Assembly (NCBI GenBank): GCA_017515325.1
Contig: JAFWGA010000039.1
Span: forward strand, 1-64,000
From: Blautia sp.
GTDB lineage: Bacteria > Bacillota > Clostridia > Lachnospirales > Lachnospiraceae
Direction: 5' to 3'
Length of the DNA stretch: 64,000 bases
Shown here: positions 52,318 through 60,829 of the stretch, one piece after another
Numbering within the stretch: position 1 is the stretch's first letter
Layout: each line of letters begins with the position of its first letter
Position numbers and translations under genes: made by a program
The notes under the pieces: generated by a model
What the model saw: only the letters and a program-made list of their open reading frames with translations
Databases searched by the model: none
What the model was told of the DNA's origin: nothing

Positions 52318-53369
52318 AAGAGAAGACTGTCTCTTCCCGCCAAAGCCTGTTCAGCCGGATCATGAATCCGAAATATATCATGGTCTACGCGACGATTGGA
52401 ATTTTCCTGATCATCTATATCTTCGGTGCCATCATGTATGGCAGTATCGGCTTCACGACGCTGCGTACCTTTGTCAATTTCTTTACGGACAATGCGTATT
52501 ACGGGATCTCTGCCGTGGGTATGACCATGGTTCTGATCACGGGGGGGATCGATCTGTCCGTGGCTTCGGTACAGTCCCTGACCGGCATGCTTATCGCCTA
52601 CGGCTATACGGAGCTGGGGATTTCTCCGCTGATCACCATTCCCTTCGCCATCCTGGTGGCGGTAGGCCTGGGTACCCTCATGGGCGCGGCCATCTACTAC
52701 CTGAACGTGCCGCCCTTTATCACCACCCTGACCGGCAACTTCCTGGCCAGAGGTGTGTGCAGTCTGATCTCCCGTAAGTCTATCAGTATCGATCATCCGC
52801 TGATCAATAAGCTGGCCGGAATCAAGTTTACGCTTTACAAATATGCTGATGGGGAGTGGGTCAAAATCAAACCGATTACCTCTATCAGTCTGAACGTGGT
52901 GATCTTTATCGTCATGATCATCATCGGCACGATCATTCTGCAGCACACCCGGTTTGGCCGGAATGTCTACGCTGTGGGCGGCAATGAACAGAGCGCCCGC
53001 CTGATGGGTCTTCCCGTCGGCCGGATCAAAATCTCCGTCTATGCCTTCAACGGCTTCTGCTCCGCTCTGGCCGGCATCGCTTATCTGCTGGTCGTCAAGT
53101 CCGGCTGGAATATGGCACTGCAGGGAGGTGAGCTGGAGGTCATCTCCTGCGCGGTTATCGGCGGAACCTTGCTGACCGGCGGTGTCGGTTTCATGATCGG
53201 TACCATGTTTGGTGTCCTTCTGAAGTCTGTCATTCCGGCTCTGATTACCTTTAACGGGCATCTGAATTCCTGGTGGGGCAAGATCGCCACAGGAGCCCTT
53301 CTGCTGCTCTTCATCGTGATCCAGAGTGCGGTGGTCAGCTACAGCGGCAAGCAAAAGCAGAAGAAGTAG
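52314..53369 (+). CDS. yjfF: galactofuranose-type sugar ABC transporter, second permease
   Basis: 351 residues, about nine membrane helices. TMVLITGGIDLSVASVQSLT is the RbsC/YjfF signature. YYLNVPPFITTLTGNFLARG and GGNEQSARLMGLPVGRIKIS are conserved, and IGGTLLTGGVGFMIGTMFGV closes the core. It dimerises with the upstream permease. Its start overlaps that gene by ATGA. It is the last gene of the operon. No sugar-catabolic gene follows, so substrate identity rests only on similarity to YtfQ/R/T and YjfF. Confidence 0.92.
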   Translation: MKEKTVSSRQSLFSRIMNPKYIMVYATIGIFLIIYIFGAIMYGSIGFTTLRTFVNFFTDNAYYGISAVGMTMVLITGGIDLSVASVQSLTGMLIAYGYTELGISPLITIPFAILVAVGLGTLMGAAIYYLNVPPFITTLTGNFLARGVCSLISRKSISIDHPLINKLAGIKFTLYKYADGEWVKIKPITSISLNVVIFIVMIIIGTIILQHTRFGRNVYAVGGNEQSARLMGLPVGRIKISVYAFNGFCSALAGIAYLLVVKSGWNMALQGGELEVISCAVIGGTLLTGGVGFMIGTMFGVLLKSVIPALITFNGHLNSWWGKIATGALLLLFIVIQSAVVSYSGKQKQKK

Positions 53370-53404
53370 GAAAGAAAAAAGCTTTGGCGCGGCCGCCGCA
53401 TCCC

Positions 53405-53445
53405 TTATCCTCGTTATCGGAAGTGCTTTCCGTTAACGAGGATAA
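53405..53445. terminator. long hairpin at the convergent ends of yjfF and the aminopeptidase gene
   Basis: An 18-bp stem with a single mismatch (53405-53422 with 53428-53445) and a 5-base loop. It includes the aminopeptidase stop codon at 53433-53435. There is no T run, but the position suits a bidirectional stop or transcript-end protection. Confidence 0.65.
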
Positions 53446-54731
53446 TCGGAAGCGTAGGTATAGAAGGCCTGCGCAAAGCTGACAAGACTTTCCACATCCC
53501 TGCTTCCCGCGGTTTCAAAGCAAGAATGCATGGCCAGCTGGGCCAGACCGATGTCTGCGCTGCTTATGGGAAGATGGGTCTCCAGAAGATTCCCCAGGGT
53601 GGACCCGCCGGTGATATCCGAGCGGTTGGCATAGGTCTGGAGGGGAATCCCCTTTTTCCGGCAGATCTCGGTGACGATTGCTGCCGATCTCCCGTCCGTG
53701 GTGTATTTGAGCTCCCCCTGGTATTTCAGGACAATGCCCTGGTTCATCCTGGGCCGGTTGACCGGGTCGGAGGTTTCCGGCATATTGGGATGGGCTGCGT
53801 GCCCATTATCCGCGGAAATCAGAAGGCTCTTTGCCAGAGCGATATGATACTCCTCCTCTCCCATCCCCAGGCTCAGGCAGATGCGGCGGAGCGTATCGTC
53901 AAGGAAGGTAGAATCGGCTCCCTGCAAGGACCTGCTTCCCACCTCTTCATTGTCAAACACACAGTGCAGCGGAATCAGGTCTGGCCTTCCCGTGTCTTCG
54001 GCTGCCAGAAAGCCCAGGAAGGATCCGAAGCAGCATTCAAGATCGTCCAGCCTCGGGCCTGAGAGGAACTCTCCTTGCGGCCCCCAGACGATAGGCTGTT
54101 GATGATTCACCAGGAACAGGTCATGGCCAAGGATAGCCTGACGTCCATATCCCGTCTTTTTTTCTATCAGCGTCCAAAAGCCGTCAGTATCATCCCCCTG
54201 GCACAGGATGGGCTTGAAATCCCTTTGGATATTCAGTTCCGGGGCATTTCCCTTATCCCTGGTCAGATGCGGCGCAACAGAGGGAATGACAGCCGTGCAT
54301 TCTTCAAAATCCAGGAAAATCCGCTCTATCCGGCCGTGGTCTGACACAAAAATCCGTCCAGCTATGGAAAGCGGGCGATCAAACCAGCCGGAAAGCACTG
54401 CTCCGCCATAACGCTCCACATTCAGAAGCACCAGATCCTCGGAGGCCAGCCCTGCACCCGGCTTGATTTTGAACATGGGAGAGTCGGAGTGGGAGGCAAA
54501 AAGGCGGAAACCCGGAGCATCCTTCACTCCTTCCGGAATCCGAAAGGCAATCACTGCCGAGTCATTGCGGCAGACATAATATCCTTTTCCCGGTTCCAGC
54601 GTCCAGCGCTGATCTTCCTTTCTCTCTTCATATCCCCTCTGATCCAGGCAGGACCTGATCTGACGGACAGCATGAAATGCAGTCGGACTCTTTTCCAGAA
54701 AACCAATCAGTGAAGTGAGAGTATCATTCAT
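53433..54731 (-). CDS. apeB: M18-family aminopeptidase
   Basis: 432 residues from the ATG at 54731 (AGGAGG, 6 bases upstream). Metal-binding and catalytic segments of aspartyl-aminopeptidase-like M18 enzymes are visible: FRLFASHSDSPMFKIKPG (His/Asp), GWFDRPLSIAGRIFV, VFDNEEVGSRSLQGA (Glu-Glu), SADNGHAAHPNMPE and a C-terminal GLAQLAMHSCFETAG. It removes N-terminal residues, usually acidic or aliphatic, from cytosolic peptides as a large zinc-dependent dodecamer. It is monocistronic and convergent with the sugar importer. Confidence 0.93.
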   Translation of the reverse strand: MNDTLTSLIGFLEKSPTAFHAVRQIRSCLDQRGYEERKEDQRWTLEPGKGYYVCRNDSAVIAFRIPEGVKDAPGFRLFASHSDSPMFKIKPGAGLASEDLVLLNVERYGGAVLSGWFDRPLSIAGRIFVSDHGRIERIFLDFEECTAVIPSVAPHLTRDKGNAPELNIQRDFKPILCQGDDTDGFWTLIEKKTGYGRQAILGHDLFLVNHQQPIVWGPQGEFLSGPRLDDLECCFGSFLGFLAAEDTGRPDLIPLHCVFDNEEVGSRSLQGADSTFLDDTLRRICLSLGMGEEEYHIALAKSLLISADNGHAAHPNMPETSDPVNRPRMNQGIVLKYQGELKYTTDGRSAAIVTEICRKKGIPLQTYANRSDITGGSTLGNLLETHLPISSADIGLAQLAMHSCFETAGSRDVESLVSFAQAFYTYASDYPR

Positions 54732-54814
54732 TATTTTCCTCCTAAACGGCATGCCGAGCCGCTCGCTGCCATAGAGAGCAGCCTTCCTGAGCGCGGTTTT
54801 TGATGACACAAAAG

Positions 54815-54843
54815 GCCGGGCAATGCGTCAAGCATTGCCCGGC
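54815..54843 (-). terminator. rho-independent terminator of the zinc-knuckle protein gene
   Basis: A perfect 12-bp stem GCCGGGCAATGC/GCATTGCCCGGC with a 5-base loop, followed on the minus strand by CTTTTGTG. Confidence 0.85.
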
Positions 54844-54895
54844 TTGTGTTTCATCGAGACTGAACCCTGCTCGGTCTCAATCATTCCTGGTCAAA

Positions 54896-55897
54896 TCAGC
54901 CCTCGATATAGGCTTCCATATCATCGGTATCATCCACATATCCCTGGCTGTCGTCGACATATTCCTGGGAATCATCTACATAATCCTGGCTGTCGTCAAC
55001 ATATTCCTGCTGCGTATCGTCGACATATTCCTCCTGGGACTCTTTGGTATCATCCACATAGTCCTCGGTACCGCTTTCCTGGCTAAGGGCAGCTTCCTTC
55101 TGCGGGCACATATGGTTCCTGTACTCGTTTCCGGCATGCAGCCATGCGCCACAGTATTCGCACTGAACCTGCTCATCGCCGCCGGCGTTCTCCTGAGCCA
55201 GGGCAGCTTCCTTCTGCGGGCACATATGGTTCCTGTACTCATTTCCGCTATGCAGCCAGGCGCCGCAGTATTCGCACTGAACCTGCTCATCGCCGTTAAT
55301 GCTCTCCTGAGCCAGGGCCGCTTCCTTCTGCGGGCACATATGGTTCCTGAAGATGTTGCCGGTCTCCAGCCACTCTCCGCAATACTCGCACTGAACCTTA
55401 TCGGTATTGGCACCAGTGGAAGGAGCCGTCTGGGTATTATTGGCTGCCGGAGCTGCATTCTCAGTCTTGGCGGCAGGAGCCGGTGCGCTGGCTGCCTGAG
55501 AGCCGGTAACCGCTTTCTTTGTATCATAGATCAGGATCTGGGCGCTGCGGATGGCATTGCGGATATTGGCTGTGTTGCTGGGATCCACGACCAGGCCTGT
55601 CAGGATAAAGACCTCATTGCGGGTGGAGAAAGCGTCGTAAATCACATTTGCGTACTGGCTGTTGGCCACCGGCATAGCGGGGATATCCGCACCGTTGGAA
55701 TAATGATCGATATTGATGGTATTCGTTCCGTCGCTGAGAACGACCCATCTGGTCATATCCTGCACCTCATACCAGCTGTCGCTGGGAAGCTGAATGGTCA
55801 GCACCCCGTCAGGTGTGGTAAAAGATGCGGCAGATGCCGGAATGGCAAGGCAGATTGCTGCAGCAAAGGCAGCAAGCAGACATTTTTTGTTCAACAT
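54896..55897 (-). CDS. secreted protein with three CCHC zinc-knuckle repeats and acidic YVDD repeats
   Basis: 333 residues. Residues 1-24 are a signal peptide (AAAICLAIPASA). Residues 25-130 form a compact domain (FTTPDGVLTIQLPSDSWYEV, then IYDTKKAV). An Ala/Pro/Asn linker leads to three 38-residue repeats. Each has C-x2-C-x12-H-x-C (C170/C173/H186/C188, C208/C211/H224/C226, C246/C249/H262/C264) in the form QCEYCGAWL...RNHMCPQKEAAL. The tail has six YVDD units in a Glu/Asp/Gln-rich stretch. The Cys/His spacing predicts zinc binding, which is rare outside the cytoplasm. There is no anchor motif. I do not recognise a function. A metal-scavenging or matrix role is conceivable. Confidence 0.85.
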   Translation of the reverse strand: MLNKKCLLAAFAAAICLAIPASAASFTTPDGVLTIQLPSDSWYEVQDMTRWVVLSDGTNTINIDHYSNGADIPAMPVANSQYANVIYDAFSTRNEVFILTGLVVDPSNTANIRNAIRSAQILIYDTKKAVTGSQAASAPAPAAKTENAAPAANNTQTAPSTGANTDKVQCEYCGEWLETGNIFRNHMCPQKEAALAQESINGDEQVQCEYCGAWLHSGNEYRNHMCPQKEAALAQENAGGDEQVQCEYCGAWLHAGNEYRNHMCPQKEAALSQESGTEDYVDDTKESQEEYVDDTQQEYVDDSQDYVDDSQEYVDDSQGYVDDTDDMEAYIEG

Positions 55898-55928
55898 GAT
55901 TGTAACCTCCTTAATCTGTTATTTTGTC

Positions 55929-56002
55929 ATATGCGTCCGAATCCTCCTTCATATCTTGCCGTATTGGCGGTGTAAATTCGGCGCTGTAAACGGATCAAAA
56001 TG
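55929..56002 (-). repeat. dispersed structured intergenic repeat, copy E
   Basis: On the minus strand it reads GATCCGTTTACAGCGCCGAA, TTTACACCGCC, then GGAGGATTCGGACGCATAT, matching copies A and C in order. It lies upstream of the zinc-knuckle gene. Confidence 0.75.
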
Positions 56003-56107
56003 AAAAACAAGCCGTTTCATTGGCTTCGACGGATCATTATATTCCAACGTATCAGGAAAATCAAGCCCTTATGCTATCGTTCACCTTTAATTCACAATTG
56101 GTATCGG

Positions 56108-56962
56108 TCATTTTCGTGACCGCACAGATCGAATATTATAGAAAAGAATATCACCGATCACAATGGCCGCGCCGACCAGAGAAAGCATTCCCAGGGTTTC
56201 CCCATAAAAGACCGCCACCAGGGTGGGGTTGAGGACAGGCTCTATGGCATTGATCATGGAGGCCGTCACCGGGTCTGTATATTTTGTCCCTGTAGAAAAG
56301 AATATATAGGCAAGGCCTACCTGAACCAGGCCAAGCAGGATGACGCAGCTCAGTACCTGGGGACTGAAATCCGTTTCCCATCTCACCATGGGAGACAAAA
56401 AGATCCCGGTCATCAGCTGCCCCCAGAAAATGGATGACAATGCGTCCCCCTTTTCAAACTGGTTCAGCATGAAAACGCCGGCATAAAAAACCCCGCTGAC
56501 CAGAGCCAGAAGATCCCCCAGGATTTTCCCGGAGGATATGCTTTCAAAGAAAAAGCAAAGGATGCCGGCCAGAACGATCAGGATTGAAATGATTTCCAGC
56601 TTTCCTGGCTTTTTCCCGAAGAAGACATACATCAGGACCACGATCCAGACAGGAACCGTATACTGCAGAATGATGGCGTTTCCGGCTGTAGTCATTTTAT
56701 TGGCCATGGTAAAGAGCGTGGTCACACCCGAAAAACAGGCGGCTCCGGCCAACACCGTCGGGTTAAGCCGCAGTCTGTGGCGGATGGCCAGAAGATAAAG
56801 GCCGATCACCAGGCTGGCAATCAGGTTGCGGGCTCCGTTGATGGCCAGCGGATTCCAGGGCACCAGCTTCAGAAAAAGTCCCCCCAGGGAAAAGCAGAAA
56901 GAGGCCAGAAGCATCATGATAATGCCCAGACGTTTCTGCCGGATGTCCACTTCTGTCATCAT
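56108..56962 (-). CDS. EamA/DMT-family transporter
   Basis: 284 residues, ten membrane helices in two EamA repeats. KRLGIIMMLLASFCFSLGGL is the first helix. KMTTAGNAIILQYTVPVWIV and FFSTGTKYTDPVTASMINAI, then EPVLNPTLVAVFYGE, are the conserved ends of each repeat. DMT carriers export metabolites such as amino acids or purines. The substrate is unknown. It is the last gene of the antiporter-NUDIX-DUF6020-murT run, 9 bp after murT. Confidence 0.9.
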   Translation of the reverse strand: MMTEVDIRQKRLGIIMMLLASFCFSLGGLFLKLVPWNPLAINGARNLIASLVIGLYLLAIRHRLRLNPTVLAGAACFSGVTTLFTMANKMTTAGNAIILQYTVPVWIVVLMYVFFGKKPGKLEIISILIVLAGILCFFFESISSGKILGDLLALVSGVFYAGVFMLNQFEKGDALSSIFWGQLMTGIFLSPMVRWETDFSPQVLSCVILLGLVQVGLAYIFFSTGTKYTDPVTASMINAIEPVLNPTLVAVFYGETLGMLSLVGAAIVIGDILFYNIRSVRSRK

Positions 56963-56971
56963 ATCTTAATC

Positions 56972-58351
56972 TTACTCCCAGAAATCCTTCTTTCCCGTCT
57001 CCTGCACCAGCACCTGGCGAAGCTCCATCATGGCCGTATAATTTGGCAGGGCAAAGATGGGGCGTTTCTGCTCCAGCAAAAGCTTCAGCAATTCCTGATA
57101 ATCCGTCACAATCTGCAGCAGTCCATCCTCTGCCCCGGCCTTTTTCAGCCGTTCAAACAGATCCTGCGCCCTGTCCCCGCAGACAAAAATCTTCTTTACA
57201 TGGGGATCCTCACAGAGCTTTTCGTAATCGGTGGCATTGATCCAGGAAATATCGTGTCCGTCTCCGGTACGGTCATTCAGACACAGGACAAGGGTAAAAT
57301 CCTCCTTCACTCCCAGGAGATAGGAAAAGGCCTGATTACAGCCGGCAGGATTCTTCACCAGAATCATCTGAAGCGGATTGCCATGCAGGTCAAAGGATTC
57401 CAGACGGCCAAAGGAGGAACGGACACTGGCCAGGGAATCCATAGCCTTCTGCAGGGAAACACCCATGGCCTTGGCCGCAGCCACCGCTGCTGCCGCATTG
57501 TAGATATTGTAAACTGCCGGAAGAGAGATGACCACTCGCTGGACAGTATCGTCCGCTTTCATCAGCACTGTGCTGCCTGTCGTGTCCTTCTTCTCGATGG
57601 CGACGACAGCCACATCCGGTGATTTGCGCTTATAGCCGCACTTTGGACAGTAAAAGCCGCCCAGGTGGGCATATACGTGATAATCATATTTATAGCTGCC
57701 ATCGCAGACGGGGCAAAAGCCGGCGTCCGCCAGGTCGATATTCCCCTGCGGGCCGACCGTCTTGTCCAGGCCATACCAGACCACGGAATTCGGCACATTC
57801 AGAGCCAGGGAGGCTGAAAGCGGCTCCTCCGCGTTCAGCACCAGCGTGGAGGATGGGCTCTTTTCCACCCCCATGCGGATTTCCTTCAGGGTATTCTCCA
57901 CCCCTCCATAGCGGTCCACCTGGTCGCTGAAGAGATTGGTCACCACGATGGCCTTAGGCGAGATAAAGGGAACCAGCTGCTTTAACGCGGCCTCGTCACA
58001 TTCCAGCACAGCGTAATGGGATTTGGGCTTTCCCAGCCAGCTGGTATTGCTGATCAGATCCGCCGCAATGCCGTGGAGCAGATTGGCTCCGGACTTATTC
58101 AGCAGACAGTCACAACCCGCCTGGGTCAGGGCGTGCTCAATCATATTGCAGGTGGTGGTTTTGCCGTTGGTTCCCGTCACCACCACGATCTCCATCCCTT
58201 CCGAGGCGGTCAGCAGGATATTTCCGGCTATCTTCATGGCAACGATTCCGGGGATAGCCGTTCCTCCCCGTCCGGTTTTTCTGAGGATGAAGCGGGTCAG
58301 CTTGCAGGCGGCCACGGAAAGCACAGTCCGGATGACATTTGGTTTTTTCAT
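56972..58351 (-). CDS. murT: MurT-type Mur ligase (lipid II isoglutaminyl synthase catalytic subunit)
   Basis: 459 residues. The ATP loop VVTGTNGKTTTCNMIEHAL, then LECDEAALKQLVPFISP and VTNLFSDQVDRYGG, are Mur-ligase central-domain motifs. A MurT-specific zinc ribbon follows (CPVCDGSYKY and YCPKCGYKR). The C-terminal DUF1727 domain has LVKNPAGCNQAFSYL and RTGDGHDISWIN. MurT with GatD amidates the D-glutamate of lipid II. The usual neighbour gatD is absent: an EamA transporter follows and a DUF6020 protein precedes. It overlaps the upstream gene by ATGA. The partner may be encoded elsewhere or this may be a diverged paralogue. Confidence 0.88.
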   Translation of the reverse strand: MKKPNVIRTVLSVAACKLTRFILRKTGRGGTAIPGIVAMKIAGNILLTASEGMEIVVVTGTNGKTTTCNMIEHALTQAGCDCLLNKSGANLLHGIAADLISNTSWLGKPKSHYAVLECDEAALKQLVPFISPKAIVVTNLFSDQVDRYGGVENTLKEIRMGVEKSPSSTLVLNAEEPLSASLALNVPNSVVWYGLDKTVGPQGNIDLADAGFCPVCDGSYKYDYHVYAHLGGFYCPKCGYKRKSPDVAVVAIEKKDTTGSTVLMKADDTVQRVVISLPAVYNIYNAAAAVAAAKAMGVSLQKAMDSLASVRSSFGRLESFDLHGNPLQMILVKNPAGCNQAFSYLLGVKEDFTLVLCLNDRTGDGHDISWINATDYEKLCEDPHVKKIFVCGDRAQDLFERLKKAGAEDGLLQIVTDYQELLKLLLEQKRPIFALPNYTAMMELRQVLVQETGKKDFWE

Positions 58352-60126
58352 GACTTTTCCTCCACAAGGGCAAAGATGATGATCGGCAGTGTGGCATACA
58401 AGGGATAAGCATAGCGGAATTCATAGCACATGGGGGTAGCGATCATCAGGGTCAGTAAGAGTCCGACGACCGGCAGGGCAATCAGAGCCTCCTTTTTCTT
58501 TTTCATGGCTGCCAGGGCCAGGAAAAAGAAAAGGATCCAGGAATGCAGGCCCACATTGTAGGCCTGTCGCAGCACCAGATTGTCGGACATAAAGGCTCCC
58601 ACATAGTGATGATAGAGCTCATTGCCCTTTTCCCAGTAAATGGTCTGCTTCAGTCCCTCCTCCTCGTACAGACCGTCCATCCACAGCATCCAGTAGGACG
58701 GGCAGGGGTTCCAATAGCCGTAGGTCTGATCGATCCAGGCCCGCAGAGCCAGAACCGGATGGTGAAAAACCACCGAGGCCCAGGTCGCCAGAAAAGCGTT
58801 CTGATTCAGGGTGATAACCTCCTGATGCCCCTCATATCGGATCAGGTTCTTGATATAATCCGAAACGTCTGGATGATACTCCTCCTTCATCCTCCGGATC
58901 GATACAACCTGCTCCAGATAATCCCTCTCGCTTTGGGTAAAGCTGCCATCCTCATAGGCGACCCTGGCCATCTGCTGTAAGGGTATGGACAGGGATTCCA
59001 CCGTGTCCGGCTGGGCTACGTTCAGAGATTTCAGCACCGGATATTTCAGGACCAGCGACAGCATCAGGATCCAGACCAGGATCAGCACGATATTGAAGTG
59101 CTTCTTCCCTTCCATCAGGATAAAACACAGAAGGAAAAAGACAAAGGCTGGCATGCCGTTGCTCCTGAGAATGCAAAAGCCCAGGGCCGACACCGCCAGC
59201 AGGATGATATTGACCAGCCGGTAATGGCTGCTTTCTTTGACGCAGCGGTAAAGACTGACCGTAAACAGACAGATCACCGCCCCGTATACCGTATCCTTCC
59301 ACATGGTAAAGCTGAAGCTGATGTGGAAGGGCATAAGCCAGTACCATAAAAAGACGAAAACAGCCGTCAGCTTCCGGCAGCCGGCCTGCAGCATGGTAGC
59401 CACGACAAGGGCAAATACTGCCGCCAAAAGCAGAATCTCGAAAAGGTGAAAACAGGCAACGGCTGCATTGATGTCATGAAAGAGATTCATCCCCAGGGTA
59501 AAAAATACCCGGATCAGCATGGTATGGTAAAAGGGATGATGGTTGGAATAATTTCCATATAGGATCTGCTTGATCTGGGAAAGACTGTCAGAACAGATGT
59601 TTCCGGGGTAGACGCAGGCAAACAAAAGAAAGAGATTCAAACCTGCCATCAGAAGAAAGCAGGCCAGAAAAGCTTTCCAGGGAAAGGCCTGGCTCCACTG
59701 GATCCTGGCCGTCTGCTTCCTTTTCATCCGGACCGCGGCGTACTTCAGTCCTTCAGACGCTGCCGTAAAGCCGCCTGCTCCCAGAAGGAGCATGGTTATG
59801 GCTTTGTGTCCGGGCGTGTCATCCATGTACATCCTGTAATTGGCTCCCACCACAATCAGGCCGAAAAGAGTAGAGGCCACCCATCGGGCGATATCCGGCC
59901 AAAGGTCTTTTCTGACTTTTCCCTTCCTCTTTTCCAGAGCCTTCCGGGCAGGATTCCTTTGATTCCACAGGTAAGCAGCCAGGGCCAGTCCGCCTGCCGT
60001 CAGATATACCAGACGGGAGGAGCTACGCTCGTTCCGGCCAAAATAGACCAGAAAACACAGGAGAAAAAAGCGTGCCGCGGGATTTCGGAAATTCCCGCCA
60101 GGTGGGTCTTGTCTGATGATCTTCAT
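58348..60126 (-). CDS. DUF6020-like polytopic membrane protein
   Basis: About 592 residues from the ATG at 60126 (GGGGGG, 5-6 bases upstream). About twelve membrane helices alternate with loops. YPGNICSDSLSQIKQILYGN, then NHHPFYHTMLIRVFF, lies in the first large outer loop, an aromatic/Asp-containing motif reminiscent of membrane glycosyltransferases of the PMT/GT-C type. A long extracytoplasmic region around 340-440 precedes the final helices. The frameshifted gene at 1650-3306 looks like a distant relative. Operon position next to murT suggests cell-envelope work. The function is unproven. Confidence 0.75.
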   Translation of the reverse strand: MKIIRQDPPGGNFRNPAARFFLLCFLVYFGRNERSSSRLVYLTAGGLALAAYLWNQRNPARKALEKRKGKVRKDLWPDIARWVASTLFGLIVVGANYRMYMDDTPGHKAITMLLLGAGGFTAASEGLKYAAVRMKRKQTARIQWSQAFPWKAFLACFLLMAGLNLFLLFACVYPGNICSDSLSQIKQILYGNYSNHHPFYHTMLIRVFFTLGMNLFHDINAAVACFHLFEILLLAAVFALVVATMLQAGCRKLTAVFVFLWYWLMPFHISFSFTMWKDTVYGAVICLFTVSLYRCVKESSHYRLVNIILLAVSALGFCILRSNGMPAFVFFLLCFILMEGKKHFNIVLILVWILMLSLVLKYPVLKSLNVAQPDTVESLSIPLQQMARVAYEDGSFTQSERDYLEQVVSIRRMKEEYHPDVSDYIKNLIRYEGHQEVITLNQNAFLATWASVVFHHPVLALRAWIDQTYGYWNPCPSYWMLWMDGLYEEEGLKQTIYWEKGNELYHHYVGAFMSDNLVLRQAYNVGLHSWILFFFLALAAMKKKKEALIALPVVGLLLTLMIATPMCYEFRYAYPLYATLPIIIFALVEEKS

Positions 60127-60136
60127 TGTCACCCCC

Positions 60137-60742
60137 CTACTCTCTCAGCGACAGCAGCCAGGCAGCCAGATGCATGGCCTGCTGGAACCGGCCTGTCGCA
60201 ATCAGCTCCTCCACCTCATCCGCCGACAGTCTGACCACATTCAGAAATTCCGTCTCGTCCAGATCCTGGCCGGAAACCTTACGGCAGTTGCGGGCCAGGA
60301 AGAGATGGGCATAATTATCCGCAAGCGTTGCGTTGGAGGGGATTGTGAGAAGATACCGCCAATCATCGGATTCATACCCCGTCTCCTCCAAAAGCTCCCG
60401 GCGGGCGGCCAAAAGAGCATCTTCCGCAGACACATCTCCTGCTCTGCCATATTCTTTCCCGTCGCTTCTTTCTATGCCGCCTGCCGGGAATTCGGTAGTC
60501 ACCTCCCGAATCCCCTGACGGAACTGTCTCACGAGAAGATAATTCCCCTCTGTGTCCGAAGCGACGATGACCACATAGTCTCTGCGGCTGTAGCTGTAAT
60601 AGGGCTCGAAGACCTTGCCATCGGGAAAGCGAAAGGCAGATCTTCTGAAGTCGATCCACTGGTCCTGAACGATATGCTCAGTGCTGACCTCCTCCCAGGC
60701 CAGAGGATCCTTATTTTTCTTTGTATCAGAGTTCTGTGTCAT
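60137..60742 (-). CDS. NUDIX hydrolase (ADP-ribose pyrophosphatase-like)
   Basis: About 201 residues. The NUDIX box is EFPAGGIE, then a 16-residue insert, ARRELLEETGYES, keeping the REUXEEXGU core. YYSYSRRDYVVIVASDTEGN and LVRQFRQGIREVTTE precede it, as in ADP-ribose/nucleoside-diphosphate-sugar hydrolases. It cleaves nucleoside diphosphate derivatives in the cytoplasm. The start at 60742 has AAGAAGGAG directly upstream. 60760 is possible but has no site. It lies 10 bp upstream of the DUF6020 gene. Confidence 0.88.
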   Translation of the reverse strand: MTQNSDTKKNKDPLAWEEVSTEHIVQDQWIDFRRSAFRFPDGKVFEPYYSYSRRDYVVIVASDTEGNYLLVRQFRQGIREVTTEFPAGGIERSDGKEYGRAGDVSAEDALLAARRELLEETGYESDDWRYLLTIPSNATLADNYAHLFLARNCRKVSGQDLDETEFLNVVRLSADEVEELIATGRFQQAMHLAAWLLSLRE

Positions 60743-60829
60743 AGCTCCTTCTTTCTGCATAAACAAGGGAATATCTACCAAAATGCAAGTATTTATCTGC
60801 TATACTATAGCACTCTTTCCCGGAGATTG

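Noticed and set aside
52170-53354. 394-codon minus-strand frame opposite yjfF
   Set aside because: It is rich in Asp/His/Gln typical of antisense translation of membrane helices. The plus-strand gene is clear.
56777-57622. 281-codon plus-strand frame opposite murT and the EamA gene
   Set aside because: It spans two real genes on the other strand and has no family match.
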